Shown in pieces: positions 1 through 12,629 of a stretch of DNA of 64,000 nucleotides (positions are counted from its first letter, which is position 1; the number at the start of each line of letters is the position of its first letter). The notes below the pieces were generated by a model, which did no database searches, was not told where the DNA came from, and was given only the letters and a program-made list of their open reading frames with translations. The DNA comes from Setaria digitata (lineage: Eukaryota > Nematoda > Chromadorea > Rhabditida > Setariidae): the NCBI GenBank assembly GCA_003640385.1, contig RCAB01000157.1, positions 62,001-126,000 on the forward strand, given 5' to 3'. Made by a program: the position numbers and the translations under genes.

Positions 1-346
1 GATTTGGATGAAAAAATTAGATATTCATATTTTCTAATGATAAGAAGCAAAAATGGTATTCCCGAAATTCTTGGAATTTCCTGTTTGTTCTTGATTCAAG
101 TATTAGGCCCCACTGAACCTGCTAGACCAGATACGTTTCCAATGTAATGCAACTGTAGGTTCTTAAAAAATGAAATTGCCGAATTCTTCGGTACGATCAA
201 CTATGCGAGAAAATGACTCTTCTTCCAAATTCTGGATTTACATCTCTAAAAACCACAATCAAGAAGACTTTAGAATTCGTTATGCAGAAGGATATTAACT
301 CTAAGAAGTCAATTTAAATTTGATCAGGAGAGCAAACTGTATAGAC
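1..346. other. Left edge, downstream of the PLGRKT-like gene
   Basis: AT-rich sequence 3' of the minus-strand gene that stops at 347. No convincing exon, RNA gene or repeat was seen. It probably holds that gene's 3' UTR and an intergenic stretch. Confidence 0.4.
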
Positions 347-2354
347 CTATTCCACGTCGCTCCCTTCTTGCAACTCTTTTAAACGTTGTTTCACGTCAGC
401 TACCATCAAATGGGATCCATGTTCTGCTAATCTCTTCCGGTACAACAAATCAGCTCGTCCTAAAAATAATATGTCATTGTGAGATTTAACAAGGAACGGT
501 ACATTTTTTTCACATCAGACACGATATATTAACAAACAGTCATCCCACCAAATTCTTTCTGATTTCCAATCCCCTATCCATAATAATGTGAAGTGAAATT
601 TTGAAGAATAAAATCAACAGCATTCACTTTGGAGCTTTCCTATTTTTTGTCCGAAGTACACATCAGTTTCATAAGCCATATAAGGAAGCGCTATTGCAAC
701 CGGTATCAAATGAAGCAAATTTTTATGTCGATGAGCAGACATGCCAGAAATAAGGGTTACGGCAAGACTTCCAACAACTTTGTAAGGAAAAGCATATTCC
801 ACACTGGCAAGCTGAAAAAGATGCTTTTCAAGTTAAGGAAAATAAAAAGCTTTAACAGATGTTTCCGAGATCCTATCTCTACTCTGAAAAACTAGGCTAT
901 AGAATAGGCTATAATGGCTGTACTGGTAACCACTGTAGACTAAGCAAGTTTACAGAATTCTTTCCCTTTTTTTTTTTTTTTTTTTTTTTTTAAATGTTCA
1001 CCGATATTCTTCAAAGAACGAAGACTTTTATGAATTCATAAATAAAAGCTTAATTCTTTTAATCGTATAAAGACATACACAAACTATTCAACAATGCATA
1101 TGCCGCACTATCAAGCAAACAACATTTCATATACGATAATACTACTCACTTCCTGTTTAAATACTTTGACATTTTAAATCAACTTATGTCTGCAATGTCC
1201 GAAAATATCTATACCCATACCTAAAACGAAAAATTGCGTCTTGTTAGAAATAAGTGCTACATTAATAACGTCATCCATTCTCGACTAACCTGGAATGCTC
1301 TTTTCCTCTCATCCAAAGCTTCTTGAAAAGCTATTTCCCGTTCAATCTGAAAAAATTTCTTTAGCAAAAGTGCACAGCAATTCTTTATAATAATATACAC
1401 TGGACTATTACCTCTTCTTCCTCCTTCCCTTTTGCGTAAATATTTAGTAAGTCAGTCCAAATCATTTAATCCTCCCCGTCAGCTAGTCAGTAATGATGAA
1501 GCTTAGAAGCGAAATCTTAAAACCTCGAGAAAGAAAAAACTCAAGAACAAAAAAAATATTTCGATACTTGAAATATTTATTACTATTAAGATCAGATCGG
1601 CGCGGATAAGTGGGGAAAAAGCAAATACCAGATTTCGCAATATTATAGAGATGCATTATATCATAAATCAAAGCAAAAAAAATGATAAACGTCAGGAAGT
1701 ATTCAATAAAGGAAACACAAAAGAAAATACTCCATTAAAAAAATCCAGTAGACAAGAAATTTGTCGTAAACTTACTTGTATTTGAGCCAAAAAAAAAAAA
1801 AAAACTGAAAAATTATGGAACTTGACCAATAAATTCTTAATTTTGACAATTTAAACGACCAACAGTGGTTTTCTCTTTCAACTCGATTGTAGATCATTCA
1901 AAACTAGATTAACTAACTGCTTGGAGACAAAAAACTTTACTGTCTGCAATTACTGCAGAACGAACGTAATTATCTCTAAACTTGAATATTTCATCAAAGG
2001 TACGAGTAAAGTATTAACAAAGAAAGAAAGAAAGAAAGAAAACCTCAATAATTGCCAGTAATAAAGAAATATTTTATTACCTTTTGGTTCTCGAGGCGTT
2101 GAAGGATATTTATCACTGACTTGTCAATCATTCTCCACTTTTGCGCTGCTTTCCGATTTAATATTAAACTGAAATCGATATCAAATTTATGGTATCCGGC
2201 TACGGTACTGTCATATGACTTAAAATCAGAATTATCCCGGTACGAGAAGTTGCTCTCGGGAAATAGGAATAGGAATGGATGGTTACAGATCGAGAAATAC
2301 CGGACATACCGGGTAAAGGTAAGACAAGGGAAAATCATATAGCTTTGTTGACAT
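347..2354 (-). CDS. PLGRKT-like small two-helix membrane protein
   Basis: Minus-strand coding exons, all phase-consistent: 2310-2354, 2081-2218, 1290-1346, 628-811 and 347-459 (stop), about 178 residues. An alternative first exon at 1412-1465 begins with an ATG (MIWTDLLNIYAKGK..) and also splices in frame to 1290-1346, giving about 135 residues. The protein has an N-terminal charged helix (IEREIAFQEALDERKRAFQ). Two hydrophobic segments follow (around VVGSLAVTLISGM and LLHLIPVAIALPYMAYE), then a charged tail (RADLLYRKRLAEHG..VKQRLKEL). This order and the spacing of the two helices match human PLGRKT (DUF2368), a membrane protein of mitochondria and the cell surface that binds plasminogen through a C-terminal lysine. 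Here the last residue is Glu, so plasminogen binding cannot be assumed. The family call is from remembered similarity; the 5' end is uncertain. Confidence 0.55.
2022..2040. repeat. (GAAA)n microsatellite
   Basis: Short GAAA tandem repeat just downstream, in minus-strand gene order, of the 2081-2218 exon, inside an intron of the PLGRKT-like gene. Confidence 0.8.
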
Positions 2355-2780
2355 ATTCTCAGCAGGCCGAACCAGGGAAAATTCGTACTGAGTTTGGTCG
2401 CTACGGTTGATAGCTTGAGCGGGATATGCCACTTTGCGGAATACGGTAACGTTGGAGTAGCGTAACTGCACGTTTCGAGTTATACAATTAGTAATGATTC
2501 ACGTACGTGAGGATACGCGTTTTAAGCCACTTACTCCGAAGTGAAGTTTTGAAGGTGGAAACGGGACATCCGGACAAATTCCGTACTGGATTTGCTCCCT
2601 CAGTTTTTGATGTTAGTTCTGAGAAGTTCAAGATATTGTGCATTTCATTAAAAATTCATTGAGGCAATGTATTATTGATTTAAGCTACCGGAATATTAAA
2701 AACATTTAGTGATGTTTTTTTTCTTTCTTTTTAACTGCAGATTGGATAAAAAATTCATATATACAAATAAAAATCATTTG
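2355..2780. promoter_or_regulatory. Divergent intergenic region between PLGRKT-like gene and ufd-2
   Basis: About 425 bp separate the inferred minus-strand start at 2354 from the plus-strand ufd-2 ATG at 2781. Part of it, around 2360-2620, is visibly less AT-rich than the rest of the window. A pyrimidine-rich stretch ending in CTGCAG at 2735-2740 is a likely trans-splice acceptor for ufd-2. Shared promoter function is inferred only from the head-to-head arrangement. Confidence 0.4.
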
Positions 2781-5700
2781 ATGCCGTCGGAGGAAACAAC
2801 ACATGGAAGTTCAGCCGCAGAACTTGAAGAACTGGATGCGAAGAAGCTACGTCAGGATTGCTTAAACATTATGTCGAATGGAAATTCTAATGAGGTTTGA
2901 AAAGTTTTCAAATTTTTTGAGAAAGATGACCTCAAGACTTTTGTATTTTTTATGGAGCAATTAAACTGTATTATCAGAAATGTTTCGTAATATGTTACTC
3001 TGACTTCTTCAATTTGTAAAGCAGGTCAGGATTGACTCAGGTTGCATAAATGACACATTCTCTAGTACGACTGATTTCTTCGTGTGATTAAGACTCGATG
3101 TAATTAATTTTTTTGTTGATGTAATTCGGAGAATGAAAAACTTTAATATACATTAAAAAAAAGAAAGTGTTAACCTTTAGGTGGTTTAGTACATCCTTCT
3201 TATGATTTAAATTGTTCCACATCACAAACCTAATTCAGCATTTTTGTTGCCTAAGCTTAAATACTTTCAGGCACATAAAAACATTCGAGAAAAATATATT
3301 TTGTCATAAGTTGTCAAACCGTACCGAATTTTCTCTTGTTCCTCTCGAGTAGATAGATCTTTCAGCCTGAAATTTCCGTTGGCTCTTGAGTTACGATGAA
3401 TTTAGTATCTTGAATAGAACGGTGGAGGCAAATCTTCGTAACTTTTAGTAAATTACTGCAAATTAGATCTATGCATAGAGTGTTCAAAACACTTTACCTT
3501 CATTACCGTTATTCTATTCCTTATATGCCAAGTACCTTTATCGCGCTTCACTTTATGATGACACAGTTGGCCATAAATATAATGGAAAATAATTTGGGTA
3601 TATGAATTCCACACAAAATTACAGCGTACTATTTAGGAAATTTTGATTATTTAGAGACCTGCCAATTATATTTGTCAGTCACTCTACTTCTATTTCTGAG
3701 AACTCCTGGTAATGAAGTGGAAATGCAGTAGTAAATTATAAGAGTAGAGAAAAGTGGAAAAAGGAAGGAAAGTAGGATTGCGAGTTGAGTAGTTAGTCAT
3801 ACTAATTTTTTTTTCTTCGTAAATATTCAGCAACGGCCTTGCAATAATCTTGCTGTAGCATTTTACTGGCGTAACAATTTCAGGATGGAGAAGCTTACAA
3901 GCTGGACCGCCTTCGAAATCTTATTAGTCGTATTTTCTGCGGTGAAAACAGCATTTGTTTGAAATCTTTGTTAGAATCAACTGATACATCAACTTTTAGT
4001 AGTAATGGTATGTTTTGTAAAAGTTGGTGAATGAGATTAGTTACATTATCATTTGATCTAGAAAACCGAATTGATTGAAAATTTTTCTTTTTTTTTCCCC
4101 TGTTTTTTTGCTATCCATTACTAGTAAGGAAGTATGAAATTTTCAGTAGACTTATCAGTCGTGATTGATGATATTTTCATGCGAACTCTATGTAGTATAC
4201 AAAAAAACAAGTAAGTGCTTTTGAATAATTCATACGTTCGAAACATTTCATTTGCGATTGCAGTTATCACCATGCTAATTTGTACAATAGTAATGCATAT
4301 CTTAATTTGCAGCGTACAAGTCATGGATACAGGTAGAATACTGGGAAAACAGTTGGGCGAGCCGCTGTTTGATTTACCTCTAACTTTACCAGAAATGGCT
4401 CTGCAATACCTTATTACAACGAATGAAAAGTTAATTACTGAAGAACAGAATCAGGTGTGTACGAAGTTAATCTCCTCATTCTATTGTTCGGATATGGAGC
4501 ATTATTTTAAAGTATAGATGACTTATTTGAAAAGCTATTGTGAGTTCATTTGGAATTGCAGTTATTCATCCTTAAAAATTAGGAGTTAAAAAGTGAAGGA
4601 AATTGAAGCGAATGAATAAATTTTTTATCGTGACTCGAAGTAATTATTTTTTATAGTTTTTGATGGACTATGAGCGGTCTGTGATTCCTGTTATTCAGAA
4701 AAGACTTTTTGTTCAGGCGTCTTTTCTTCTTCGGGGTTTCTATGGTCAAAAGTAAACCATTTGTTTTATTTTATTTTTTGACTTATTTTCGTCCAAATTC
4801 TTTTGATTATCGTGAATTTTCTCATTTATTCAATGAGCGAGTTTCGATTAAACTTCACTTTAAAATATGTAATTCGAATTTTTTTTTAGTATCTAGGTTT
4901 TTTTCAGTTTCACAGCTGAAGATATGATAGCAGTTTTTGTTCGAATGTTTTATCAGCAGCAGATACCAGAAGCTTTTGCTTACAGTTTAATAACTTACTG
5001 TGTCGATGATGATGTTGCGGATCATGATGCACTTTCTGAGGTTCCATTTAATATACCCATCATAGTTAATGGTTCCGACAATTTTTATAACATATGGGTT
5101 ATCTTCCAGTCCTAATTATTTATTTCTTTCGAGCTCTGCTGTAGCAATGAACGTATTATATGTTTCTTTATATGTTCAGAATAGACTGGAAAGATACTTT
5201 CGCATTTTCGTTTTTCAGTTTTGTGATTGTACTCAAAAATATTCAGACCAGAAAAAAAGATTCAGTTTTTCAAAAATTATTTCAGATTTTCAATCCGATC
5301 TTGGATTGTGCACAAAAGTCGATGAGTTGTCAACAAATGTCGAATAAATGCAACAGAGAAGTGGCCGTTTATCCATATTCACTGCTGAAATTCCTTGTTG
5401 GAGTCAAAACTTCAGCCAATAAGAGGCCTGTTGCTGACTTGGTTAGTTTCCTGGATGTTTCGTTGTTTTCAGCCATATTTGACTCTAATTATTTGGTAAG
5501 TTGTTTTAGCTGGTTTCACGGGCAGATTTCATATCGGAAGTATACAGCATGCTCGATGGCCATGAATTCGCAAGACTATGTTATTTGGGGCCGTTTTTTG
5601 AGTACAGTACAGCTCCTGCTGATAACGGAAGCGTAAGATAACATCTTTCATAGCCTAAGATAACTCACTGAAGCATTTCCATTTAATTTATTTTCAGTTA

Positions 5701-8700
5701 TCTGTTTATATGCCATTTTTTGATTGTTCTCAACTTCCGGAAGATGAACAAAAACCTATGCTATATAATGTCTATCAGAATGATTTAACGCTTGTTAGGG
5801 TATGTTTTACAGTTTAACATTCCAAACAGTTTTTTTCCTTACTTATTTAGGATGGAAACCCTTCTGGATTGTAGCACGGTAGTAACACCGACTACTATTC
5901 GAATGGATAATTAGTAAAACTCGAAAATAGTGATGAAAAATAAACATAAGATAGAAAAATCTTACGGGAAGTGTCGAGATGTAGTTCTGTTCTTCTAATA
6001 TTGGACTCTCACTGGCTACCGATCTTCACAACTATTTTTGAGGACAGTTTTAAAAGTTCCATTTCCAGCGCCATTTGCATCAAATATTGCATCAGTTGTT
6101 AGCAAATACTTCGAGTCGTAACAGAACATTAGATTTTATTACTCGCGTATTGACTGTTAATATTAAAAGGCGACAGATGAACGTAAGTTTTACTTCTGGC
6201 ATTAAATCTGTACTTTTAGTGGGCTAAAATTTAAGGCTTTTAAAATAATATTTGTATATTGGCTTCTTGTTTTCATTTGACAGTGATTTATCATTGTTAG
6301 CTCAACAGCTAATCATTCTGTAGATTAAATGGGACTTTGTTAGATGACAATGAGCACTTTTTTCAACAGGTTCATTTACGTCATCGACATTCACTTTCAG
6401 CCAGACCATTCGAAGTTGTCGTCCGATGGCTTCATGCTGAATTTCTTTGATGTAATGCTGAGTTTGGCTGAAAAAGTGACATTTGATAAGGTAACTTTTA
6501 CTCTGTTTACATTTCAAATTTAAGAAGTACAATTTTATGCCGTCATCTAATTTGTTTCTAAATTTTTAAGGTCAACACTTATTACATATTCCATCCAAAA
6601 TGCAGAATTGATTTTTCGGATGAAACACGCTTGAAATTGGACTTGGAACAAGCAAAAGCCTTCGCAAAAATGATAGGTTTGTTTTTGCCATTCCTGTTCT
6701 AAACTTTCATCAAATATACTTGTCAGTGTTTAACTGGATGGAGGACGACTAATTGCGATATTGAATCGTGTACACTTTTTCTGCTGGGAGTTGACATTTC
6801 ACAATGAGAAATTTCCACATTATCTTTCAGATACAAATTTTGAAATCAAGTTTCCAACGGAATGCTTCTTCCTCACAATGCAGGCACAACATCTGTCCTT
6901 GTCAGCTGCAATTGGACAGTTGAAGTATTTGAAAAGGAATTTGCATGAAATTGAACTTGGCTTGACTGAACTGAAGGCACAACTTCGTAGATTACTGGCA
7001 CTACAAATAAGAGAAAAAGCAATGATTGAAGCAAAATTAGAACGGGCAAATATTTTCCGGACGGTAAATGTTTTTTCTTACGCAAATGTGTAGTATGATG
7101 CTTGGCTAGTTTTTCATCTCGAGAAGGTTAAAAATATACTAATTTTGATAAAATATTAAAATGGCAGCTTGACTGATAGTTGTTTATCAGTGGGACTAAA
7201 CTCTTTTTGTTGTGAAATCATAATTAGGGTTAAATCACGGTGTTATTGTTTAATTTGTTCATTTTCTTATTTTCAAATTTAAATCTAAAAAATCGCAAGT
7301 CCTCACCAGTGGTTTGAAGTATGTGAATAAGTTTTGTGGTGTTAATGAGTGTTAATTTTTAGAGACTCATTCGAAGTGTAATGTGCTTAGAAGCCGCTTT
7401 GTATGATCCTGTATTTCTCCATCGAGCTTTGGAATTCTGCAGTCGTCAGCTTACTTTCGTCATCAATATTATTAATCCTAATTTGTTAGTTATCTGAAAT
7501 TTGCTGTGAAGTGTTCGGTGATATAGGATACGAAATATTTCTTTCCTTGACTTCTAGTTTTTTTTTTTTGTGGTTCAGAACTTCATTTTTATTTTGAACC
7601 GAGAGACAAGAATTTTTATAGAATTTTTTTTTGTGGAATTCATATTGTTTGTTCCAGCATGAACGACGGATTGCTTCCTCCTGTAGCACCAGAACTGTTT
7701 GGAGCAATGCCAGAATTCTTTTTAGAAAACTCTCTTGACTTCATTGTCTTTCTGCTGAAGTTAGTAAAAAATAATTGTTGAGTTATCACAAGATCATTTT
7801 ATTTTTACTTTTTAGCCTCTTCTTTTTGATTTTAGCTGCCAAACTCATTAATGAGAAAGTAATCCTTCATTTAAAATGTGTTAATATTGCAGGAATAATC
7901 CAGTTATACTTCTAGAAAGTCGTCTTGACTTGCCTCAACAACTACTTGTATTCATTTGTAGTGCTCATTATTTTAACAACAAATTCCTTGCAGCAAAGGT
8001 TTATTCTTTGTTCATTTATAGGGTTACGAAATAGCTAAAATTCTGTCCAATATTTGAGCTTTGAATTGCGAAGCCCATAAAAGTTGCTTTAGAGTAGTAA
8101 AGCAACTCTGTAATGGGTCGACTCTGTTTATACGGAATTCGAAGTTTTATAACATTTTTGAATTCTAAAAAAAAAAAATTACGGTTGAAGTTTAAGCGGT
8201 ATTATTCTGCTTCCTTTTTAAATAATTCTCTAAGAATATGAAGTAAAGAAGTAAAAATCTGACTGATCAAAACAACGAAATTAAAGCTAACCATATCATA
8301 TGTGTTGGGTTGGCATTGAACCTAAAAATACTGCATTTGCATTTTGCTCTTTGTGAAATGTTAAAACGAATTCTAGATAGTAGAAGTTTTGTTCATGGTA
8401 TGTCCTGCAATTTTACCTGCAGCATATCAGTTTCATCTTTCCGTTATCAATTCCCCATTGGCGATTGATCGACTTTTTCCTAGCCTTGTTAAATTTTATG
8501 CAGGTAATTGTGAAAATTTTCATTTGTTTTCCTGTCTTTTTTTTCTTTTTGATTTCTTTTCAGTTCAGTCCAGTTGATTTTAGATGTTGAATCAACGGGA
8601 GCAAGTACGGAATTCTATGACAAATTTAATATCAGGCGATCAATTCAAGTGATATTTCGCTCTCTTTGGGAAAGTACAATCTACAGAAGCAATATTACTT

Positions 8701-11245
8701 CTTATGCAAGGTTTTTCTTTTTCTCCTTCAATTTAACATATGAACAGCAGATGTTTTATGCTTTCATAAAAGTCATTTACAAATGGCAGTATAAATTTTT
8801 TTGAGGCCTTGAATATTAAGATGTTCAAAATTCAAAATTGGAATTCTTTAAGAAAATAATAAAAGAATGATAGTCAGTAATATCTCTTAACGGATGATTT
8901 TTTATATTTGGGTACGCTGAAGATATGATGGAATTAGCACTGTTTATAGCCATAAAATTTTTCTCATTATCAGCAATTCAATAGTTGGATTTTCATTATG
9001 AGACGAGACTTTTATGCGTCCAGAAGATAATGCTGATTTTGAACAGATTGTGAGGTTTTCTGCAGCTCATCAAATGTTCAGAAAAAAGATTTTAAGTTGT
9101 TTGACTATTCATGGTGAGGAATCGAAATAATAGTTTCACTTTAGCTTTATTTGGTCTTATTTTTCGTTTTTTAAGAGAATGCTCACCAGATTTCATTCGT
9201 TTCGTTAACATGGTCATTAATGATGCAACGTATTTATTGGATGAGTCGCTGCTTGCACTGAAAAAGATACACGATATTGAAACACTGAAGGAAAGCAACG
9301 AATGGTCAAATTTAGGAGAAGAGGAACGGCAGATGAAAGAAGATGCATTATTAGAAGCAAAGCGAGGTGTACGGAATTGGTTAATACTTGGACGGGACAC
9401 ATTGGATCTTTTTACATATTTAACTGCTGATGCACCGGAGCCGTTCTATGAGCCGGTTTGATTTTTAAGTAATATTTTTATTACTGTTGAGAGGAAGTAC
9501 AACTCTGGAAAGTATGCTCGCACCAAATCACAAAACAAGTGTTGTTCACTGGTAGTATGAAAAACGAACTGTCGTCGATGGAGAAGAAAAAGTGCTAGGA
9601 CGAGTATTGTTTAAACTGAGAAAATAATAATAGTACATTGATTGTTATGAAATCTGCAGACGTACATGTTTCAGTTTTAGTTTTATTTGTCAAATTCATT
9701 TTTTATAAATACCCTTTCTTTATTTTTCTAAGGTAAAAATAAGTGCTAAGAAAAATAAATCTTTAGTTACTGGGTGAGCGATTGGCTTCAATGCTGGACT
9801 ATAACGTTTCACAATTATGTGGTCCAAAATGTACGGAATTGAAAGTACGCGACGCTGTCCGTCGATTTATGTGGGAGCCACGAGCTTTATTACAGCAGAT
9901 AGTAAATGTATACTTAAATTTGTCTTCAGAGAAATTTGCAGAATGCATTGCTAATGATGAGGTAAGCAGTGAATCATCCACGTTATAAGTATTTTAATTG
10001 TCCATTTATTTAGCTTAAAGTTTATGAAATATGCACTAAAAGTTCGTAAAATTAGAATGTTTCAAAACAGTGTTTTTTAGATATAAAATATGAAATAAAA
10101 AACAATCTGCAAACAGTTGAAAAGAAAAAAAACCTTGGGATGGCAAATAATTACATTGGTAAGAAGAGTAGGATATTTATATGTTGGCGCCTATTGTGCG
10201 CTTTTCTTCTGGCCGCTTTTCATAACCCTCATCGATCGCTTATCTTTTATCCTTTTGGATAAAAGACACATTAGTTTAAGTTAAATTCCTTTGCTATCTG
10301 AAAAGGTCGCATTCATTACTTCAAGGATCATTACAGCGTTCTTATTCGCCCGATGTATTTTCGATGGTGCTCACGCGATTAACTGCTAACAGCATTGTAC
10401 CCATCAATGAGATCGAGCTGTTGAAAAATCTTGCCGATATGACGGAGCGAATTTGGAAACAGAAAGCTCAGAACGAAGAAGATTTTGGGGATGATGTTCC
10501 AGATGATTTCAGAGGTGATTTTACTGATTTTATATATATATATATATGGATGATTTTCAAAAATTTAAAGACCTTACTCGTGGTCATCTTTCACAATTGT
10601 CCTTACATTATTGAAATCTGATCTTCCAATACGTTTGCTTTTCCTTACTTCATTGAACTCTTTTTGTTCTTTTTTATCTTTTCAAATCGTCTGGAATTGT
10701 TTTTTAATAAAGTAAGCTTTGTATTTTTTATCCCGACTAGTTGTGATTTGCAGATCCAGTAATGAATACACTGATGACAGATCCTGTGATTCTGCCATCA
10801 GGTCATAAAATGGATCGGAAGCATATTATGCGTCATTTGCTCAGTTCTCAAACGGATCCATTTACTCGACAGCCCCTAAGCGAGACTCAACTTGTATCTG
10901 GTAATTTCATTTTTTTTTCCCCGTTTTTTTCATTTCCGAAAAGTTGGCTTGGAATTACTAGAATTGCAAAGGACTAGAGTTACCATAATGAAATAATTTC
11001 TAATATTTCAAGCCAATAAATTATGCCGAAACCGGAATTATTTCAACTTTCGATAAGCAAATCTTTTCTTTATTATGATCTTTATGCAAAATATATTTTG
11101 ATTGCACTTCATGTGTATTTTGGATTCTGAAAGCAGTACCTCTCACTAATATATAATTTTTTTCTTTTTGCTTTTTTCAGATGATGCTTTAAGAACAAAA
11201 ATTCGAACGTGGATGAAAGAAAAGCTGGCATCAAAATCAAAATGA
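2781..11245 (+). CDS. ufd-2: Ubiquitin conjugation factor E4 (UFD2/UBE4 family, U-box E3/E4 ligase)
   Basis: A 24-exon gene of about 1,035 codons. Coding exons: 2781-2894, 3884-4007, 4147-4210, 4313-4454, 4657-4751, 4908-5040, 5286-5441, 5510-5632, 5698-5799, 6069-6182, 6401-6490, 6571-6676, 6831-7063, 7363-7484, 7658-7759, 7893-7998, 8377-8503, 8584-8710, 9176-9455, 9767-9961, 10014-10045 (tentative), 10306-10514, 10754-10900, 11181-11245. The UFD2 core shows family landmarks: [43 protein letters not shown] and [11 protein letters not shown]. The C-terminal U-box (exons 10754-11245) carries [32 protein letters not shown] and a final [13 protein letters not shown] helix. UFD2 proteins extend ubiquitin chains on substrates and work with CDC48/p97 in proteasomal degradation. 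The start follows a likely trans-splice acceptor at 2740. The 5040/5286 donor and the 9961-10306 junction are the least certain points. Confidence 0.93.
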
Positions 11246-11474
11246 AAGTTTTTTTTTTTAAACGTAGAACAGTGTATAGCTGAAAAGTGCTTTCAGTTTG
11301 TAATATTATTAGTACTATAAAATTCAAAAGTTTTCTCCCTGAATTTGCTGCAATATTTTTTAACTATCTTTATTCCTTAAGTTGACCACTTGAGTTATAT
11401 TTCTTGGTTTATTTCAACTTCATTTGATTTTGAAGATTCAAATTCATAATTATAGTTTCCCATAAATATTATAG

Positions 11475-12629
11475 TTAGATCGTGAGGTGGCCCAAAAACA
11501 GTGTGGGGAAGCTGAAGAATTAATAAAGAACATTAAGGTGACTTGTAAACGGATTACCGTCTATTCAGTTAAAATGTTTATTGCTTAGTTTTGCAGCGTT
11601 GTTTGCAATCTTTTTTTTCTTTTAGTTTACTTTTTTGTAAATTAATTTAATTCAGAAAGCTGAATTCCTTTCCAAAGCATGCGAACAATATCGAACAGTC
11701 TTTCTAGAGAATCATGTTTTTCGAACGTATACGATCATTTTGCAAAATCTCTTCTTTCTCGTTTTTGTTTTGTCAGGTTTGGCCCCTCCCATATCCTTAT
11801 CTATGTGAAATAGTTCTAATGACAAAGTAGAATTTTAAATACTCTGACGCAGTTGAAAATCCTCAAGGTTTGAAACCTCAAAAACTTTTTCTTTTTCTTT
11901 AGAAATACATAAATACGTTTTCCAATTATTTTAAACACTAATTATAAATTCCAGCCATACATGCAAACTCTAATGCTACTGATGTTTGCATAATGAGAAT
12001 TGCGTCATCAGGTACCACTTTACCTGATTCACCGATTCACGCATCCTTTTTTGTTGATGCCTCATTATGAATTCACTTTGTTAATGATAAACAATAAGAA
12101 AACTGGTCTTATTGATCTTACTAGCTTACCTATGTTTCTTTCGGATAGTTTCCTTGCACTACTATCTTTAAATGGTGTCTCTTTCACCACCATGTCATCA
12201 ATTTCTACTTTCCGTCTCCGTAAATTAGTAGATTTCTTATAAAGACCTCGGTTCTATGGGTTCAAAATGTATGTTTGAGTTCAAATTTGACGAATTGAAG
12301 AAGTTCGTGGACTATTTGCAAAGCATTTGTACTATAACGCATGATTAAAAATAAATAAAATGAACTATCGTGCAGGGTCAAAAGTTGAAATATGCAGACA
12401 CTGATTTAAAAATAAGTGAACTAAAGATGATGACAAATTGAAAAGAACTATAACACATAATTTTTTTTTTCCCTGCACATTCTAGTTGTCACCGTGAAGA
12501 TTTCATAACTCTTCCTCATGCGCAGAAGTTCCTATCTTTCATTGACAGTTCTCGTGGATACATTCATAATGCATCTATAGCAATAGCTTATAATCGAATG
12601 ATTCGCTGCTTTCATAATATCAAAGAATA
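11475..12629 (+). CDS. Unrecognised exon-like blocks downstream of ufd-2 (small gene or relic)
   Basis: Three blocks look like plus-strand exons. 11475-11537 (LDREVAQKQCGEAEELIKNI) is flanked by ATTATAG and GTGACT. 11656-11715 (KAEFLSKACEQYRTVFLENH) follows TTCAG. The terminal block, about 12486-12629, follows CATTCTAG (CHREDFITLPHAQKFLSFID ... HNIKE then stop). A fourth block starting at 11955 (PYMQTLMLL.., donor at ATGTTTGC) would bridge them in phase. The first two have helical, coiled-coil-like composition. No start codon or 5' exons were found between the ufd-2 stop (11245) and 11475, so this may be a 5'-truncated relic. The same interval holds another plus block at 12232-12349 and a minus block at 12133-12250 that conflict with it. 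I do not recognise the family. Confidence 0.3.

Noticed and set aside
1483..1671. Minus-strand ORF MIYDIMHLYNIAKSG..
   Set aside because: Lies between exons of the PLGRKT-like gene but has no usable AG acceptor at its start, so it is probably intronic.
8980..9113. Possible extra ufd-2 exon ([19 protein letters not shown]..)
   Set aside because: The only phase-compatible acceptor upstream (8974 region) leads through an in-frame TGA, and joining 8710 directly to 9176 gives the expected UFD2 sequence [16 protein letters not shown].
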